15,055 nt of DNA from JAVVUJ01 sp964582545 (lineage in GTDB: Bacteria > Bacillota > Clostridia > Peptostreptococcales > Anaerovoracaceae): assembly GCA_964582545.1 (NCBI GenBank), contig CAZOSB010000042.1, forward strand, positions 1 through 15,055, written 5' to 3'. Below the pieces are notes generated by a model, which saw only the letters and a program-made list of their open reading frames with translations, ran no database searches and had not been told where the DNA came from. Positions 1 through 6,913 of this stretch are shown here, one piece after another; within the stretch, counting starts at the first letter, position 1, and the number at the start of each line of letters is the position of its first letter. A program made the translations under genes and the position numbers.

Positions 1-812
1 ACTTTCAAATGAGCGACACTTTAAAAGCCTTCTTTAATATAGGCAATGAACAGCCTATTTCTGGTGTAGCCGGAAACAAGGTGGACATTCAATTGATAGA
101 GGATGGTTGGACGTTGGATGTGAAAGAGGTCATAGGGGATTCCAAGAGTATCTACATCTTATACGATATCATTGCTCCGGAAGGCACAGTGCTTGATGAA
201 GCGTCGTATTCATTTAGAAAGCAAAGGTTGGAAGTAAATTCTTTAGGGTCATACAGCGGTGGGTGGTATAGTGAAGAATTGGAGGACTCGGATTTGTCTG
301 ACAATATAAAGAGCTTTTTGTTCTGTGGTAGCGTCAGTGGCGATCTAAATGGAAAAAGTATCACTTTTGAAGTAGGAGAGCTTTCAAAATATAGCATTGA
401 AAAAGGAGATTTTGAGCTAGTCTTTGACTCCCAATTTAAAACAACTTTCCCTTTAAATTATACAATATCCTCTAAAACGGTGAAGGTCAATCAGGAAATA
501 AGCGTTTTTGAGGGAAAAGCTGAACTAAAGACCATAGAGATTTCGCCTTTATCGGCAATTGTAACCATAGAGGGAGATGCCATAAAAAAACATGATGAAA
601 AACCTCCAGCCATAGACCAAGAGCCCTTTAATGAGATGGCAAGGTTTGCAATTATAATGAAGGACGGAACTGTTTTAAAGGATATGAACTCCGGTTCCGA
701 AGGGATAGAGAAGGATCGCTTTACCTTTATTGTACAATATAAAAATCTGATAGATTTGGATAATCTTAAAGAAGTCCGCATTTGTGGAATCACCGTTCCC
801 TTTGAGAAATAA
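1..812 (+). CDS. DUF4179-type extracytoplasmic protein, 5' end outside window
   Basis: The reading frame is open from base 3, and the first ATG (base 9) has no visible ribosome binding site, so the gene very probably starts left of the window. About 270 residues are visible, and none form a membrane helix or signal peptide. The visible part is a run of beta-strand-like segments. It includes a stretch of the form GWTLDVKEVIGDSKSIYILY, which resembles the DUF4179 (and DUF5643-like) domain of Firmicutes. In those proteins an N-terminal cytoplasmic part and one membrane helix precede this outer domain, and the gene often follows an ECF sigma factor gene as a putative anti-sigma or surface sensor. 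Neither the N-terminal part nor a sigma gene can be seen here. The family call rests on pattern resemblance only. A strong terminator follows directly. Confidence 0.6.
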   Translation, partial: FQMSDTLKAFFNIGNEQPISGVAGNKVDIQLIEDGWTLDVKEVIGDSKSIYILYDIIAPEGTVLDEASYSFRKQRLEVNSLGSYSGGWYSEELEDSDLSDNIKSFLFCGSVSGDLNGKSITFEVGELSKYSIEKGDFELVFDSQFKTTFPLNYTISSKTVKVNQEISVFEGKAELKTIEISPLSAIVTIEGDAIKKHDEKPPAIDQEPFNEMARFAIIMKDGTVLKDMNSGSEGIEKDRFTFIVQYKNLIDLDNLKEVRICGITVPFEK

Positions 813-827
813 ACAATGAAAAAAAGG

Positions 828-857
828 ATGGATGCTTTCAAAAAGCGTCCATTTTTT
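828..857 (+). terminator. Rho-independent terminator of the DUF4179-type gene
   Basis: An 11-bp stem (ATGGATGCTTT with AAAGCGTCCAT, one G-T wobble) closes a 3-nt CAA loop and is followed by five T residues. It begins 15 bases after the stop codon. The A-tract just before the stem could also let it act on the other strand, but no gene ends there. Confidence 0.85.
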
Positions 858-1008
858 AATATGTAGGAAATTATGTCATTTTATATATTTAAATGATGGT
901 TTTCCGAAAGAAAATCAAAACTAAAGTAAGAAATATATGGAAAATCATAAGGGAAACATATATAATTGTTTTACTATAAATTTTTTGAAAAAGAAAAAAT
1001 GTGAGGAT

Positions 1009-1398
1009 ATGTTGAAAAAAATAATATCAAATAAATTTTTAAATAATTTGGAATCAATAACATTTCCAATGAAAATATTCATTTTCACTATTATTTTCAT
1101 GATAGTATTTAGTATTGGTTATTACTTAAATAACACCCAACGATTTGTTTTTTTATTTTGTGTTATTGTATTATATAAGTTAGGAGAAATTTTTATTGTA
1201 ACTCAAAAAAACATTGAAAATAAAGGATTGGTGAAATTATTCAACTATCAATTTATATTTGATATTATTTTTTTGAGTTTGAGTTTTCTGTTTATATTTA
1301 ACGCCATGATTGTTCCAATTTATTTTCTTATGATAAATTTAATTGTATTTCTTATTGCAAGTTTAATCATTCATTTGAAAAAGCGTAAATTTTTATGA
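1009..1398 (+). CDS. Small AT-rich four-helix membrane protein, unknown function
   Basis: I do not recognise this 129-residue protein. It has four hydrophobic segments (about residues 21-40, 46-64, 81-102 and 103-122), a basic start (LKKIISNK) and a basic end (HLKKRKFL). The second segment carries a KLGE motif. The start is uncertain. ATG 1009 or TTG 1012 follow a GAGG at 1003-1006, while the longer frame from ATG 937 adds 24 residues but has no clear Shine-Dalgarno sequence. Base composition is much more AT-rich than in neighbouring genes, which suggests recent transfer or a fast-evolving accessory gene. It lies alone between two terminator-like structures, so the context gives no functional hint. 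Confidence 0.55.
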   Translation: MLKKIISNKFLNNLESITFPMKIFIFTIIFMIVFSIGYYLNNTQRFVFLFCVIVLYKLGEIFIVTQKNIENKGLVKLFNYQFIFDIIFLSLSFLFIFNAMIVPIYFLMINLIVFLIASLIIHLKKRKFL

Positions 1399-1410
1399 TT
1401 TAGGGGTTAC

Positions 1411-1435
1411 AGAATAACTTCATTGGAGTTATTCT
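1411..1435. repeat. Perfect 9-bp inverted repeat after the membrane-protein gene
   Basis: AGAATAACT (1411-1419) and AGTTATTCT (1427-1435) are perfect inverted copies around a 7-nt loop, 12 bases past the stop codon. There is no T-run directly after it on either strand, so alone it is not a classical terminator. It may be the first half of a two-hairpin 3' end together with the structure at 1437-1472. Confidence 0.5.
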
Positions 1436-1436
1436 C

Positions 1437-1472
1437 ATGGGTTAGCCCTTTGGGTGAAAAATAACCATTTTT
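1437..1472 (+). terminator. Possible terminator of the small membrane-protein gene
   Basis: ATGG plus TTA (1437-1444, with one bulged G) pair with TAACCAT (1462-1468). A short CCC/GGG hairpin nests inside, and four T residues follow. The stem is weak and interrupted, so this call is tentative. Confidence 0.4.
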
Positions 1473-1545
1473 AATTGTTTAGTAAGCAATCATTAATTGA
1501 AAAGAATAAAAAAACACATGTATGGGTTTAAAATTGGAGGATAAA

Positions 1546-2250
1546 ATGAGCAAATTTATTATTAATGATGATTTTTTTAATACCTTTCCAAGTGCTAAGA
1601 TCGGTATTGTGTTGGCAAAAGGCATTTCAAATGCTGGAGAATCCGAATCGGCAATTAAGGATAGGTTAACGGAGGCAAACAAAGCAGCAAAGCAGTTTAT
1701 CACTGCGGAAGTATTCAGCGATAATCCTGCTATTTCCGTTTGGAGACAAGCATACCAAAAGTTTAAAACCAAGAAAGGAGCCAGATGTTCCATCGAAGCA
1801 ATGCTAAAACGCATCCAAGGGGGAAATGAAATTCGGAGCATCAACCCCTTAGTGGATATTTATAATACGGTTTCGCTTACTTATGCGTTTCCCTGTGGTG
1901 GGGAGGATTTAGATACCTTTGTAGGGGACATGTATCTCACAGAGGCAGATGGAAATGAATTCTTTGTGCCTCTTGGTGGTGAAGAAAACGAACCACCTTA
2001 CCCGGGGGAAATTATTTACAAGGATGATGAAGGTGCCATCTGCAGATGTTGGAACTGGCGAGAATCCAAAAGAACCATGTTAACTGAAAACACAAAAAAT
2101 GCATTTTTGATTCTTGAATATTGCGATGATAGCAGAATGGACGAATTTACTACAGCTTTAAAAAGTCTGCATGACTCTGTGCAAATGCATCTTGGAGGAG
2201 AGCTAGAATCATTTATTTTAGATATAGACCATAGAGAAATTGAATTATAG
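1546..2250 (+). CDS. Stand-alone B3/B4 tRNA-editing-domain protein
   Basis: This 234-residue protein matches the free-standing B3/B4 family (COG3382 type). B3/B4 is the domain of phenylalanyl-tRNA synthetase beta that hydrolyses Tyr-tRNA(Phe). Recognisable blocks are PLVDIYNTVSLTYAFPCGGEDLD-like residues 101-123 and the segment around GAICRCWNWRES (163-174). A helical N-terminal region (about 1-95) includes a WRQAYQKFKTKKGAR stretch. The synthetase's other domains are absent, as is normal for this family, whose substrate is not established. ATG 1546 was chosen because GGAGG (1536-1540) lies 5 nt upstream; a frame 8 codons longer lacks such a site. The gene ends 11 nt before a YbaK-type deacylase gene, so the two are probably cotranscribed. 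A trans-editing role is an inference from domain and neighbour. Confidence 0.8.
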   Translation: MSKFIINDDFFNTFPSAKIGIVLAKGISNAGESESAIKDRLTEANKAAKQFITAEVFSDNPAISVWRQAYQKFKTKKGARCSIEAMLKRIQGGNEIRSINPLVDIYNTVSLTYAFPCGGEDLDTFVGDMYLTEADGNEFFVPLGGEENEPPYPGEIIYKDDEGAICRCWNWRESKRTMLTENTKNAFLILEYCDDSRMDEFTTALKSLHDSVQMHLGGELESFILDIDHREIEL

Positions 2251-2261
2251 CAGGAGGGAGT

Positions 2262-2729
2262 ATGGCAAACGTTAAAACAAATGCAATGCGATTATTAGAT
2301 CAAGAAAAAATCTCATACAATATATTTACTTACGATCCAAATGGTGAGATCGACGGAATTTCCGTTGCTCATAAAATTGGAAAACCGGTAGAGCAAGTTT
2401 TTAAAACCCTTGTGACACAAGGGGCAAGCAAGAATCATTTTGTCTTTGTAATCCCAGTCCATCAAGAGCTAAATTTAAAAGCTGCTGCCCGGGCGGTAGG
2501 GGAAAAATCCATAGAAATGATCAAGGTAGCCGACATTACAAAAGTCACAGGATATATAAGGGGAGGATGTTCACCAATAGGGATGAAAAAGCCTTTTAAA
2601 ACCGTCCTTCATGATTCCTGCAGCTCTCTTGAAAAAATAATTGTAAGTGCGGGGAAAATAGGGTATCAGATAGAGATCGCCCCTTCGGATTTGATAACTA
2701 TGATAGATGGAAAAATAGAAAATATTTGA
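2262..2729 (+). CDS. ybaK: YbaK/EbsC-family Cys-tRNA(Pro) deacylase
   Basis: This 155-residue protein has the usual length and motifs of the bacterial YbaK branch. The invariant lysine is K48 in VFKTLVT, and the GYIRGGCSPIGMKK block holds the GG-SP-G loop that lines the active site. YbaK hydrolyses Cys-tRNA(Pro) made in error by prolyl-tRNA synthetase, working in trans in the cytoplasm. The start follows a strong AGGAGGG sequence 11 nt after the B3/B4 gene, and together they form an apparent proofreading operon. No clear terminator separates it from the convergent toxin gene, whose stop codon is only 18 nt away. Family assignment is firm. The substrate is inferred from characterised homologues, since ProX and other members of the superfamily differ in specificity. 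Confidence 0.9.
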   Translation: MANVKTNAMRLLDQEKISYNIFTYDPNGEIDGISVAHKIGKPVEQVFKTLVTQGASKNHFVFVIPVHQELNLKAAARAVGEKSIEMIKVADITKVTGYIRGGCSPIGMKKPFKTVLHDSCSSLEKIIVSAGKIGYQIEIAPSDLITMIDGKIENI

Positions 2730-2746
2730 TAATTGGCACGATATTT

Positions 2747-3055
2747 TTATATTAAATTAGTATAATCCTGGCTGCCATAAAAAAAGCGTACAATAAAAAC
2801 TGTCTTACTTTCCTTATGAATGCGATAAACCGCCACAAAGTTTTTAATGACTACACGGTGATACCCGTCTCTTGCAAGTCGTAAATCGTAGCAAGTACTA
2901 TGCATTTCGGGATTGGATTTTAGAAAACCATAAGATTTTTCAATCTCGTTTAAGAGACTTGTCGCAGCACCCGGGTTGTGCAGGTCATTTACAATGTATG
3001 AAATGATTTTGTCTAAATCCTCTGTTGCCAGATCGGATACAATCAGCTTATACAT
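2747..3055 (-). CDS. RelE/ParE-family toxin of a type II toxin-antitoxin pair
   Basis: This 102-residue protein has the compact RelE/ParE pattern: two N-terminal helices (about 10-23 and 30-47), then strands with YDLRLARDGYHRVVIKN (56-72), VAVYRIHKE (74-82) and a final VFIVRFFYGSQDY (86-98). The R-x-FYG-x-xDY ending is typical of ParE-type members. ParE proteins poison gyrase and RelE proteins cut mRNA on the ribosome; sequence alone does not decide which applies. The start codon lies inside the antitoxin's last codons (8-nt overlap), a common arrangement for translational coupling. A longer frame reaching to 3175 is excluded because it would run through the antitoxin gene. Confidence 0.87.
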   Translation of the reverse strand: MYKLIVSDLATEDLDKIISYIVNDLHNPGAATSLLNEIEKSYGFLKSNPEMHSTCYDLRLARDGYHRVVIKNFVAVYRIHKESKTVFIVRFFYGSQDYTNLI

Positions 3056-3308
3056 TGTATTTCTCTCGAATGCTTTTGAGGGAACCGTAGGCATCTTGCA
3101 CTTGGCCTTTCTGCATTTGCTCCTCACCTTGAGCCAGTTTTTCGTAAGCATCAAGCATCCACATGGTTTGCTCATATTTTTTCATACTCATAATAACCAT
3201 ATCGCCATAGCCGTTTTTGGTAACAAAAATAGGTTCATTCGTGCTATGGCACAGTTGAGAAATATCACTAGTATTCTTTAAGTCCTTGATCGGTATAATT
3301 TGTGGCAT
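3048..3308 (-). CDS. Phd/YefM-family antitoxin
   Basis: This 86-residue protein begins MPQIIPIKDLKNTSDISQLC and continues with EPIFVTKNGYGDMVIMSMKKYEQ (25-47), the hallmark of the Phd/YefM DNA-binding fold. The C-terminal part (about 48-86) is charged and helical, as expected for the segment that wraps the toxin. A strong Shine-Dalgarno sequence (3316-3323 on this strand) lies 7 nt before the ATG, and a good promoter lies just upstream. Members of this family neutralise the partner toxin and usually repress their own promoter as the toxin-antitoxin complex. The pair is oriented against the ybaK gene and divergent from the ABC transporter operon. Confidence 0.88.
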   Translation of the reverse strand: MPQIIPIKDLKNTSDISQLCHSTNEPIFVTKNGYGDMVIMSMKKYEQTMWMLDAYEKLAQGEEQMQKGQVQDAYGSLKSIREKYNV

Positions 3309-3333
3309 TGAGTTACCCTCCTTAGATGGCTTA

Positions 3334-3362
3334 ATTGTACCATAATTATTCCCTAATTACAA
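3334..3362 (-). promoter_or_regulatory. Sigma-A promoter of the toxin-antitoxin operon
   Basis: Read on the minus strand, TTGTAA and TACAAT are separated by exactly 17 nt, and the -10 box is extended by TGG. The -10 box ends 25 nt before the antitoxin start codon, leaving a short leader with the Shine-Dalgarno sequence. The surrounding DNA would be the expected autorepressor site, but I see no obvious palindrome. Confidence 0.7.
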
Positions 3363-3444
3363 TGATATATTTATTTTTTCATAAATAGTATACAGCTATC
3401 CGTTATACGAAAAAAATAACTTTAGGTAAGCAGTAGCTACATAT

Positions 3445-3484
3445 TAAGAAACTGTTAAGAAATAGATAGGAGATTGATAAGAAA
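3445..3484 (+). promoter_or_regulatory. Four 11-bp-phased half-sites, candidate response-regulator operator
   Basis: TAAGAAA occurs at 3445, 3456 and 3478, and the phase position 3467 holds the related TAGGAGA (5 of 7 matches). All are spaced by exactly 11 bp. Head-to-tail half-sites one helical turn apart are the typical target of OmpR/PhoB-family regulators, and one is encoded at 11148-10456. The array ends about 40 bp before the -10 box, so an activator bound here could reach RNA polymerase. The whole intergenic stretch 3309-3646 otherwise holds only the toxin-antitoxin promoter, this array, one -10 box and AT-rich leader; I see no small gene in it. Confidence 0.6.
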
Positions 3485-3501
3485 TTAAAAAGACTTGGGC
3501 A

Positions 3502-3530
3502 AAGATTCGTCAGTGCTGATAAGTTATAAT
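3502..3530 (+). promoter_or_regulatory. Probable activator-dependent promoter of the ABC/hydrolase operon
   Basis: A perfect TATAAT lies at 3525-3530. The hexamer 17 nt upstream (3502-3507, AAGATT) is a poor -35 box, and there is no TG extension. A good -10 with a poor -35 beside an upstream operator array suggests dependence on an activator. The leader would be about 110 nt long. Confidence 0.5.
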
Positions 3531-3646
3531 ACTAACAAATAGAGATTTTATCCTATTTCAAAATTTAAAACCTTGTTTTTAAATGAAGAGTAGTAGTATT
3601 ATTTTAGGGTGATAGATTTTTCTAAAAGCTCAGAAAGGCATTGACA

Positions 3647-4405
3647 ATGAATATTATTTTAAGGACAGACAAATTATGTAAATCGTTTTCCAATGTTGGC
3701 ACGCAACAACATGTCTTAAAAAATTTAGACATCGAAATCTTTGAAGGGGACTTTACCGTTATTATGGGTAGCTCCGGTTCCGGAAAATCCACATTATTAT
3801 ATGCGCTGTCAGGGATGGATCAACCCACCCTGGGAGATGTGTTTTTTAAATCTACCAATATCGCAAAGTTAAATAATGACCAATTGGCCGTTTTTCGCAG
3901 AGATAACTGCGGTTTTGTTTTTCAGCAAATTCATCTCTTGGATACCATGAGTGTAATGGATAACTCACTGGTGGCAGGGCTTTTGGTGAATAAGAATCGT
4001 CAAGAGGTTTATGCAAAAGCCAAGGAATTGTTAAGTAAAGTAGAGCTAACCCAAGAGTACTGGAAGAAGTTTCCGGCTCAACTTTCCGGGGGTGAAGCTC
4101 AACGAGTTGGAATTGTCCGAGCGCTGATGAATAACCCTAAGATCCTGTTTGCAGATGAGCCTACCGGTGCCTTAAATTCGGCTTCAGGTCGCAACGTTCT
4201 GGATATTATGACACAGTTTAACCAAGAGGGGCAAAGCATGGTAGTTGTGACCCATGATTTGAAAACAGCCTTGCGAGGCAATCGAATCCTTTATCTGCGA
4301 GATGGTTCTGTTTGCGGAGACCTGCGATTGGAAACTTTTGATTATCAGACCGTAAGCTCCAGAATAACTCAAGTACAGGGTTTTCTTGATGAAATGGGGT
4401 GGTAA
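3647..4405 (+). CDS. ABC transporter ATPase, LolD/MacB/BceA type
   Basis: This 252-residue ATPase has every expected motif: Walker A GSSGSGKST (41-49), Q-loop FQQ (92-94), signature LSGGEAQR (146-153), Walker B ILFADEP (166-172) and the switch histidine in VTHD (H203). The pattern EPTGAL after Walker B is typical of the family that partners with FtsX-like permeases in mechanotransmission or peptide and lipid extrusion. It would sit at the inner face of the membrane. ATG 3647 was chosen because AAAGG (3634-3638) lies 8 nt upstream; TTG 3641 is too close to it. The permease gene begins one base after the stop codon, so translation is probably coupled. The transported substrate cannot be read from the sequence. 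Confidence 0.92.
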   Translation: MNIILRTDKLCKSFSNVGTQQHVLKNLDIEIFEGDFTVIMGSSGSGKSTLLYALSGMDQPTLGDVFFKSTNIAKLNNDQLAVFRRDNCGFVFQQIHLLDTMSVMDNSLVAGLLVNKNRQEVYAKAKELLSKVELTQEYWKKFPAQLSGGEAQRVGIVRALMNNPKILFADEPTGALNSASGRNVLDIMTQFNQEGQSMVVVTHDLKTALRGNRILYLRDGSVCGDLRLETFDYQTVSSRITQVQGFLDEMGW

Positions 4406-4406
4406 T

Positions 4407-6899
4407 ATGAATTTGATTACCGTAACCATGGCTAATTTAAAGAAGAAAAAAGGAGCTATGATTTCCATAGGTATATTGATTGTGTTGGCTTCCTTGTTAC
4501 TGAATGCCGGGCTTTTGACCATGCTGAATGCCGGTAAAATAGTAGAGAGCAAAATGCAGGAACAGAATGGACCACATTTTGTCTTTACGGTAAGCAGCAA
4601 TAAATACATGCCGGAGTATAAAACCTATTTTGAAGAAGATAATAGAGTTTCTGAAGTTGAAGTGGAAGAAGTAGTAGCTATGGATGTGGCCACTACATCA
4701 TACGGCGGCGGGAATATGGAGCTAGGTGCCATTTTTCAGAACCAAGATGAGGTAAGAACCATTCTGCCTATCCAAGTTATTGAAAGCTTGGATGTGGCGG
4801 TGGAAAATGGGATATTTTTGCCCATAGGAATGAAAAGCGGATCACCGGCATTGGGGGAAGAGTTTCCCATTACTTATAAAAATAAAAAAGTAGTATTTAC
4901 TGTTGCCGGGTATTTTGAAAGCCCTGTATTTGGTACTCCCAATACGGGATACGTAAAATACTTACTGCCCGGTGAGGTTTATGAGCGTTTCCATAATGAG
5001 ATGGGCGGTGGCAAGATGATTTCTGTTCGCCTAAATGATCCCCATGAAGCAAATGCTTTAAAAAATGATTTTAAAGAGTTAACGGATTACGACCTTGCAG
5101 ATGAAAGCATTTCCAAGTTAAGAGTTACCTATGAGGATATATGTTTTACAGGAACTGCCATGCCAAAGATTTTTTCAAAAGCACTTTTAATGTTTGCAAT
5201 AGTAATCTTATTGGTAGCCATGTTGGTAACCAAGTTTCGAATTTCCGCAAATATTGATGATAACATTCATAATATAGGTGCTCTGGGGGCCATTGGGTAC
5301 ACTTCTGGCCAGATCATGATGATTCTGTTATTGGAATTTGCATTAGTATCATTTTTCGGAGCTTTGATAGGGGTATTTCTCTCGTGGATGGCCATACCAA
5401 TTTTGGGAGTTATGTTAACCAGTGTTTCCGGAGTTGTGTGGACAACAGGGATAGACTTGTTAGTCAACATCATCAGCATCATATTACTGATGGCATTTGT
5501 ACTGAGTGTCACTCTGTTTGATCTGCTTAGGGTTCGGAAGTTGCCTCCCATTGTGGCATTACGTGGTGGTTTGATGACCCATAACTTTAACAAAAACCAC
5601 TTTCCACTCGAAAAGGAGGGGCGGTTACATTTAAAATTAGCAGGTAAATATGCCTTAGCAAACCCTAAACAGAATATTATGTTGGCAGGAGTTTTGTTGG
5701 GGGTAACGGTAATCATGATTATTTCCGGAACTCTTTACAGCAATATGGTGGCCGATAAAGCAGCGCTAATCAGAATGGCAGGAGTAGAACTTTCGGACGT
5801 GTTAGTGCATCTTACACCCCATACAGATGCCAAAGAGTTTATAGAAGAAATTTCAGGTAAAAATGGTATACGAAAGACATCCATGTTAGATATTACGATG
5901 CTCACCGTGGAGGATAGAGAGTTGATGGCTTTTATCTCAGATGATTTTAGTACCATGGAAAGCTTAGGTGTATATGAAGGGGTAATGCCAAAATACGATA
6001 ATGAAGTGGTCATATCCGGTGCCATAGCCAACACCTACCATAAAAGCATAGGGGATACCATACAGTTTCAGTTAGGTGATGTTTCAGAGGAGTTTATCAT
6101 TACGGGACTGACACAGAGTCTGAATATGGCAGGACGTGTGGCCTATATCACTTTGCCGGGAATGCAGATCTTAAACCCTTATTACAAGCAAAAAACCATC
6201 AATATTTATCTGGAAGAGGGTGTGGATATCGATGAATTTATAGAGAAGATGAGTGCTCTGTATAGCGTTCAACCGGTGGAGGGAGACGAAAAAGGTCAGT
6301 GGGCTGAGCTGATTCATAATCGAGTAAGAGAAAAAATGTCTAACTTATTGGCACTGTACGGCGTAGACAGTCTTCAGTATGCCATGATGGTGGATGGGCA
6401 GATTCTATTACAGGGAAGCTCAGAGAACTATAAAATAGAGCGTATGGAAAATTACGCAATCAATGTACAGGCGCAAACATATTCTCTGGGAGCTATGATA
6501 ACTTCGTTGTTTCAAACAATTTTGGTCTTTTCTGTTTTGATCGTGACGCTGATTATCAGTATGGTCATAGGTGCTATGATTCGAAAATGGAAACGGGAGT
6601 TTGGCATCTTTAAAGCAATAGGTTACACGACTTCCCAGCTTACCCTTCAGATCATGTGGAGTTTTCTACCTGCAATACTGGCAGGGGTGGTTCTTGGGGC
6701 TTTGAGTGGTTGTATTAGCGCCAATCCACTATTTTATGTCATGTTCCACAAGGTGGGAATTTCCAATATGCAGTTTTCTATCAATACACCTATGATTATT
6801 GGAATTTGTGTATCCATTATAGCTTTTACCTGTTTGATTGCATTGTTGTCCGCATACCGAATCAGAAAAGTTTCAGTGTATGACCTTTTGAGTGAATAG
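4407..6899 (+). CDS. Duplicated FtsX-like ABC permease
   Basis: This 830-residue permease consists of two repeats, each one helix, a large outer domain and three helices. Predicted helices are near 17-40, 256-276, 302-333, 350-372, 424-446, 698-722, 748-769 and 795-815. The outer domains span about 41-255 and 447-697. Each half carries the family's cytoplasmic coupling motif, GALGAIGYTSGQI (291-303) and FGIFKAIGYTTSQL (732-745). This fused architecture resembles LolC/E-like halves in tandem. It does not resemble the ten-helix BceB, which has a single outer domain. ATG 4407 was chosen over upstream ATGs because it follows GGGGTGG and avoids overlap with the ATPase. It would form the membrane channel or force-transmitting part of the complex with the preceding ATPase. 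Confidence 0.9.
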   Translation: MNLITVTMANLKKKKGAMISIGILIVLASLLLNAGLLTMLNAGKIVESKMQEQNGPHFVFTVSSNKYMPEYKTYFEEDNRVSEVEVEEVVAMDVATTSYGGGNMELGAIFQNQDEVRTILPIQVIESLDVAVENGIFLPIGMKSGSPALGEEFPITYKNKKVVFTVAGYFESPVFGTPNTGYVKYLLPGEVYERFHNEMGGGKMISVRLNDPHEANALKNDFKELTDYDLADESISKLRVTYEDICFTGTAMPKIFSKALLMFAIVILLVAMLVTKFRISANIDDNIHNIGALGAIGYTSGQIMMILLLEFALVSFFGALIGVFLSWMAIPILGVMLTSVSGVVWTTGIDLLVNIISIILLMAFVLSVTLFDLLRVRKLPPIVALRGGLMTHNFNKNHFPLEKEGRLHLKLAGKYALANPKQNIMLAGVLLGVTVIMIISGTLYSNMVADKAALIRMAGVELSDVLVHLTPHTDAKEFIEEISGKNGIRKTSMLDITMLTVEDRELMAFISDDFSTMESLGVYEGVMPKYDNEVVISGAIANTYHKSIGDTIQFQLGDVSEEFIITGLTQSLNMAGRVAYITLPGMQILNPYYKQKTINIYLEEGVDIDEFIEKMSALYSVQPVEGDEKGQWAELIHNRVREKMSNLLALYGVDSLQYAMMVDGQILLQGSSENYKIERMENYAINVQAQTYSLGAMITSLFQTILVFSVLIVTLIISMVIGAMIRKWKREFGIFKAIGYTTSQLTLQIMWSFLPAILAGVVLGALSGCISANPLFYVMFHKVGISNMQFSINTPMIIGICVSIIAFTCLIALLSAYRIRKVSVYDLLSE

Positions 6900-6913
6900 G
6901 AGGAATTAGAGAA

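Noticed and set aside
491..841. Open reading frame of 116 codons on the minus strand
   Set aside because: It is antisense to the DUF4179-type gene, has no ribosome binding site and runs through the terminator stem.
3056..3175. Longer N-terminus for the ParE-type toxin
   Set aside because: It would extend 40 codons inside the antitoxin gene with no Shine-Dalgarno sequence; the conserved toxin domain begins at MYKLIVSD.
3495..3500. TTGGGC as a -35 box for the ABC operon
   Set aside because: It lies 24 nt from the TATAAT box, too far for sigma-A spacing.
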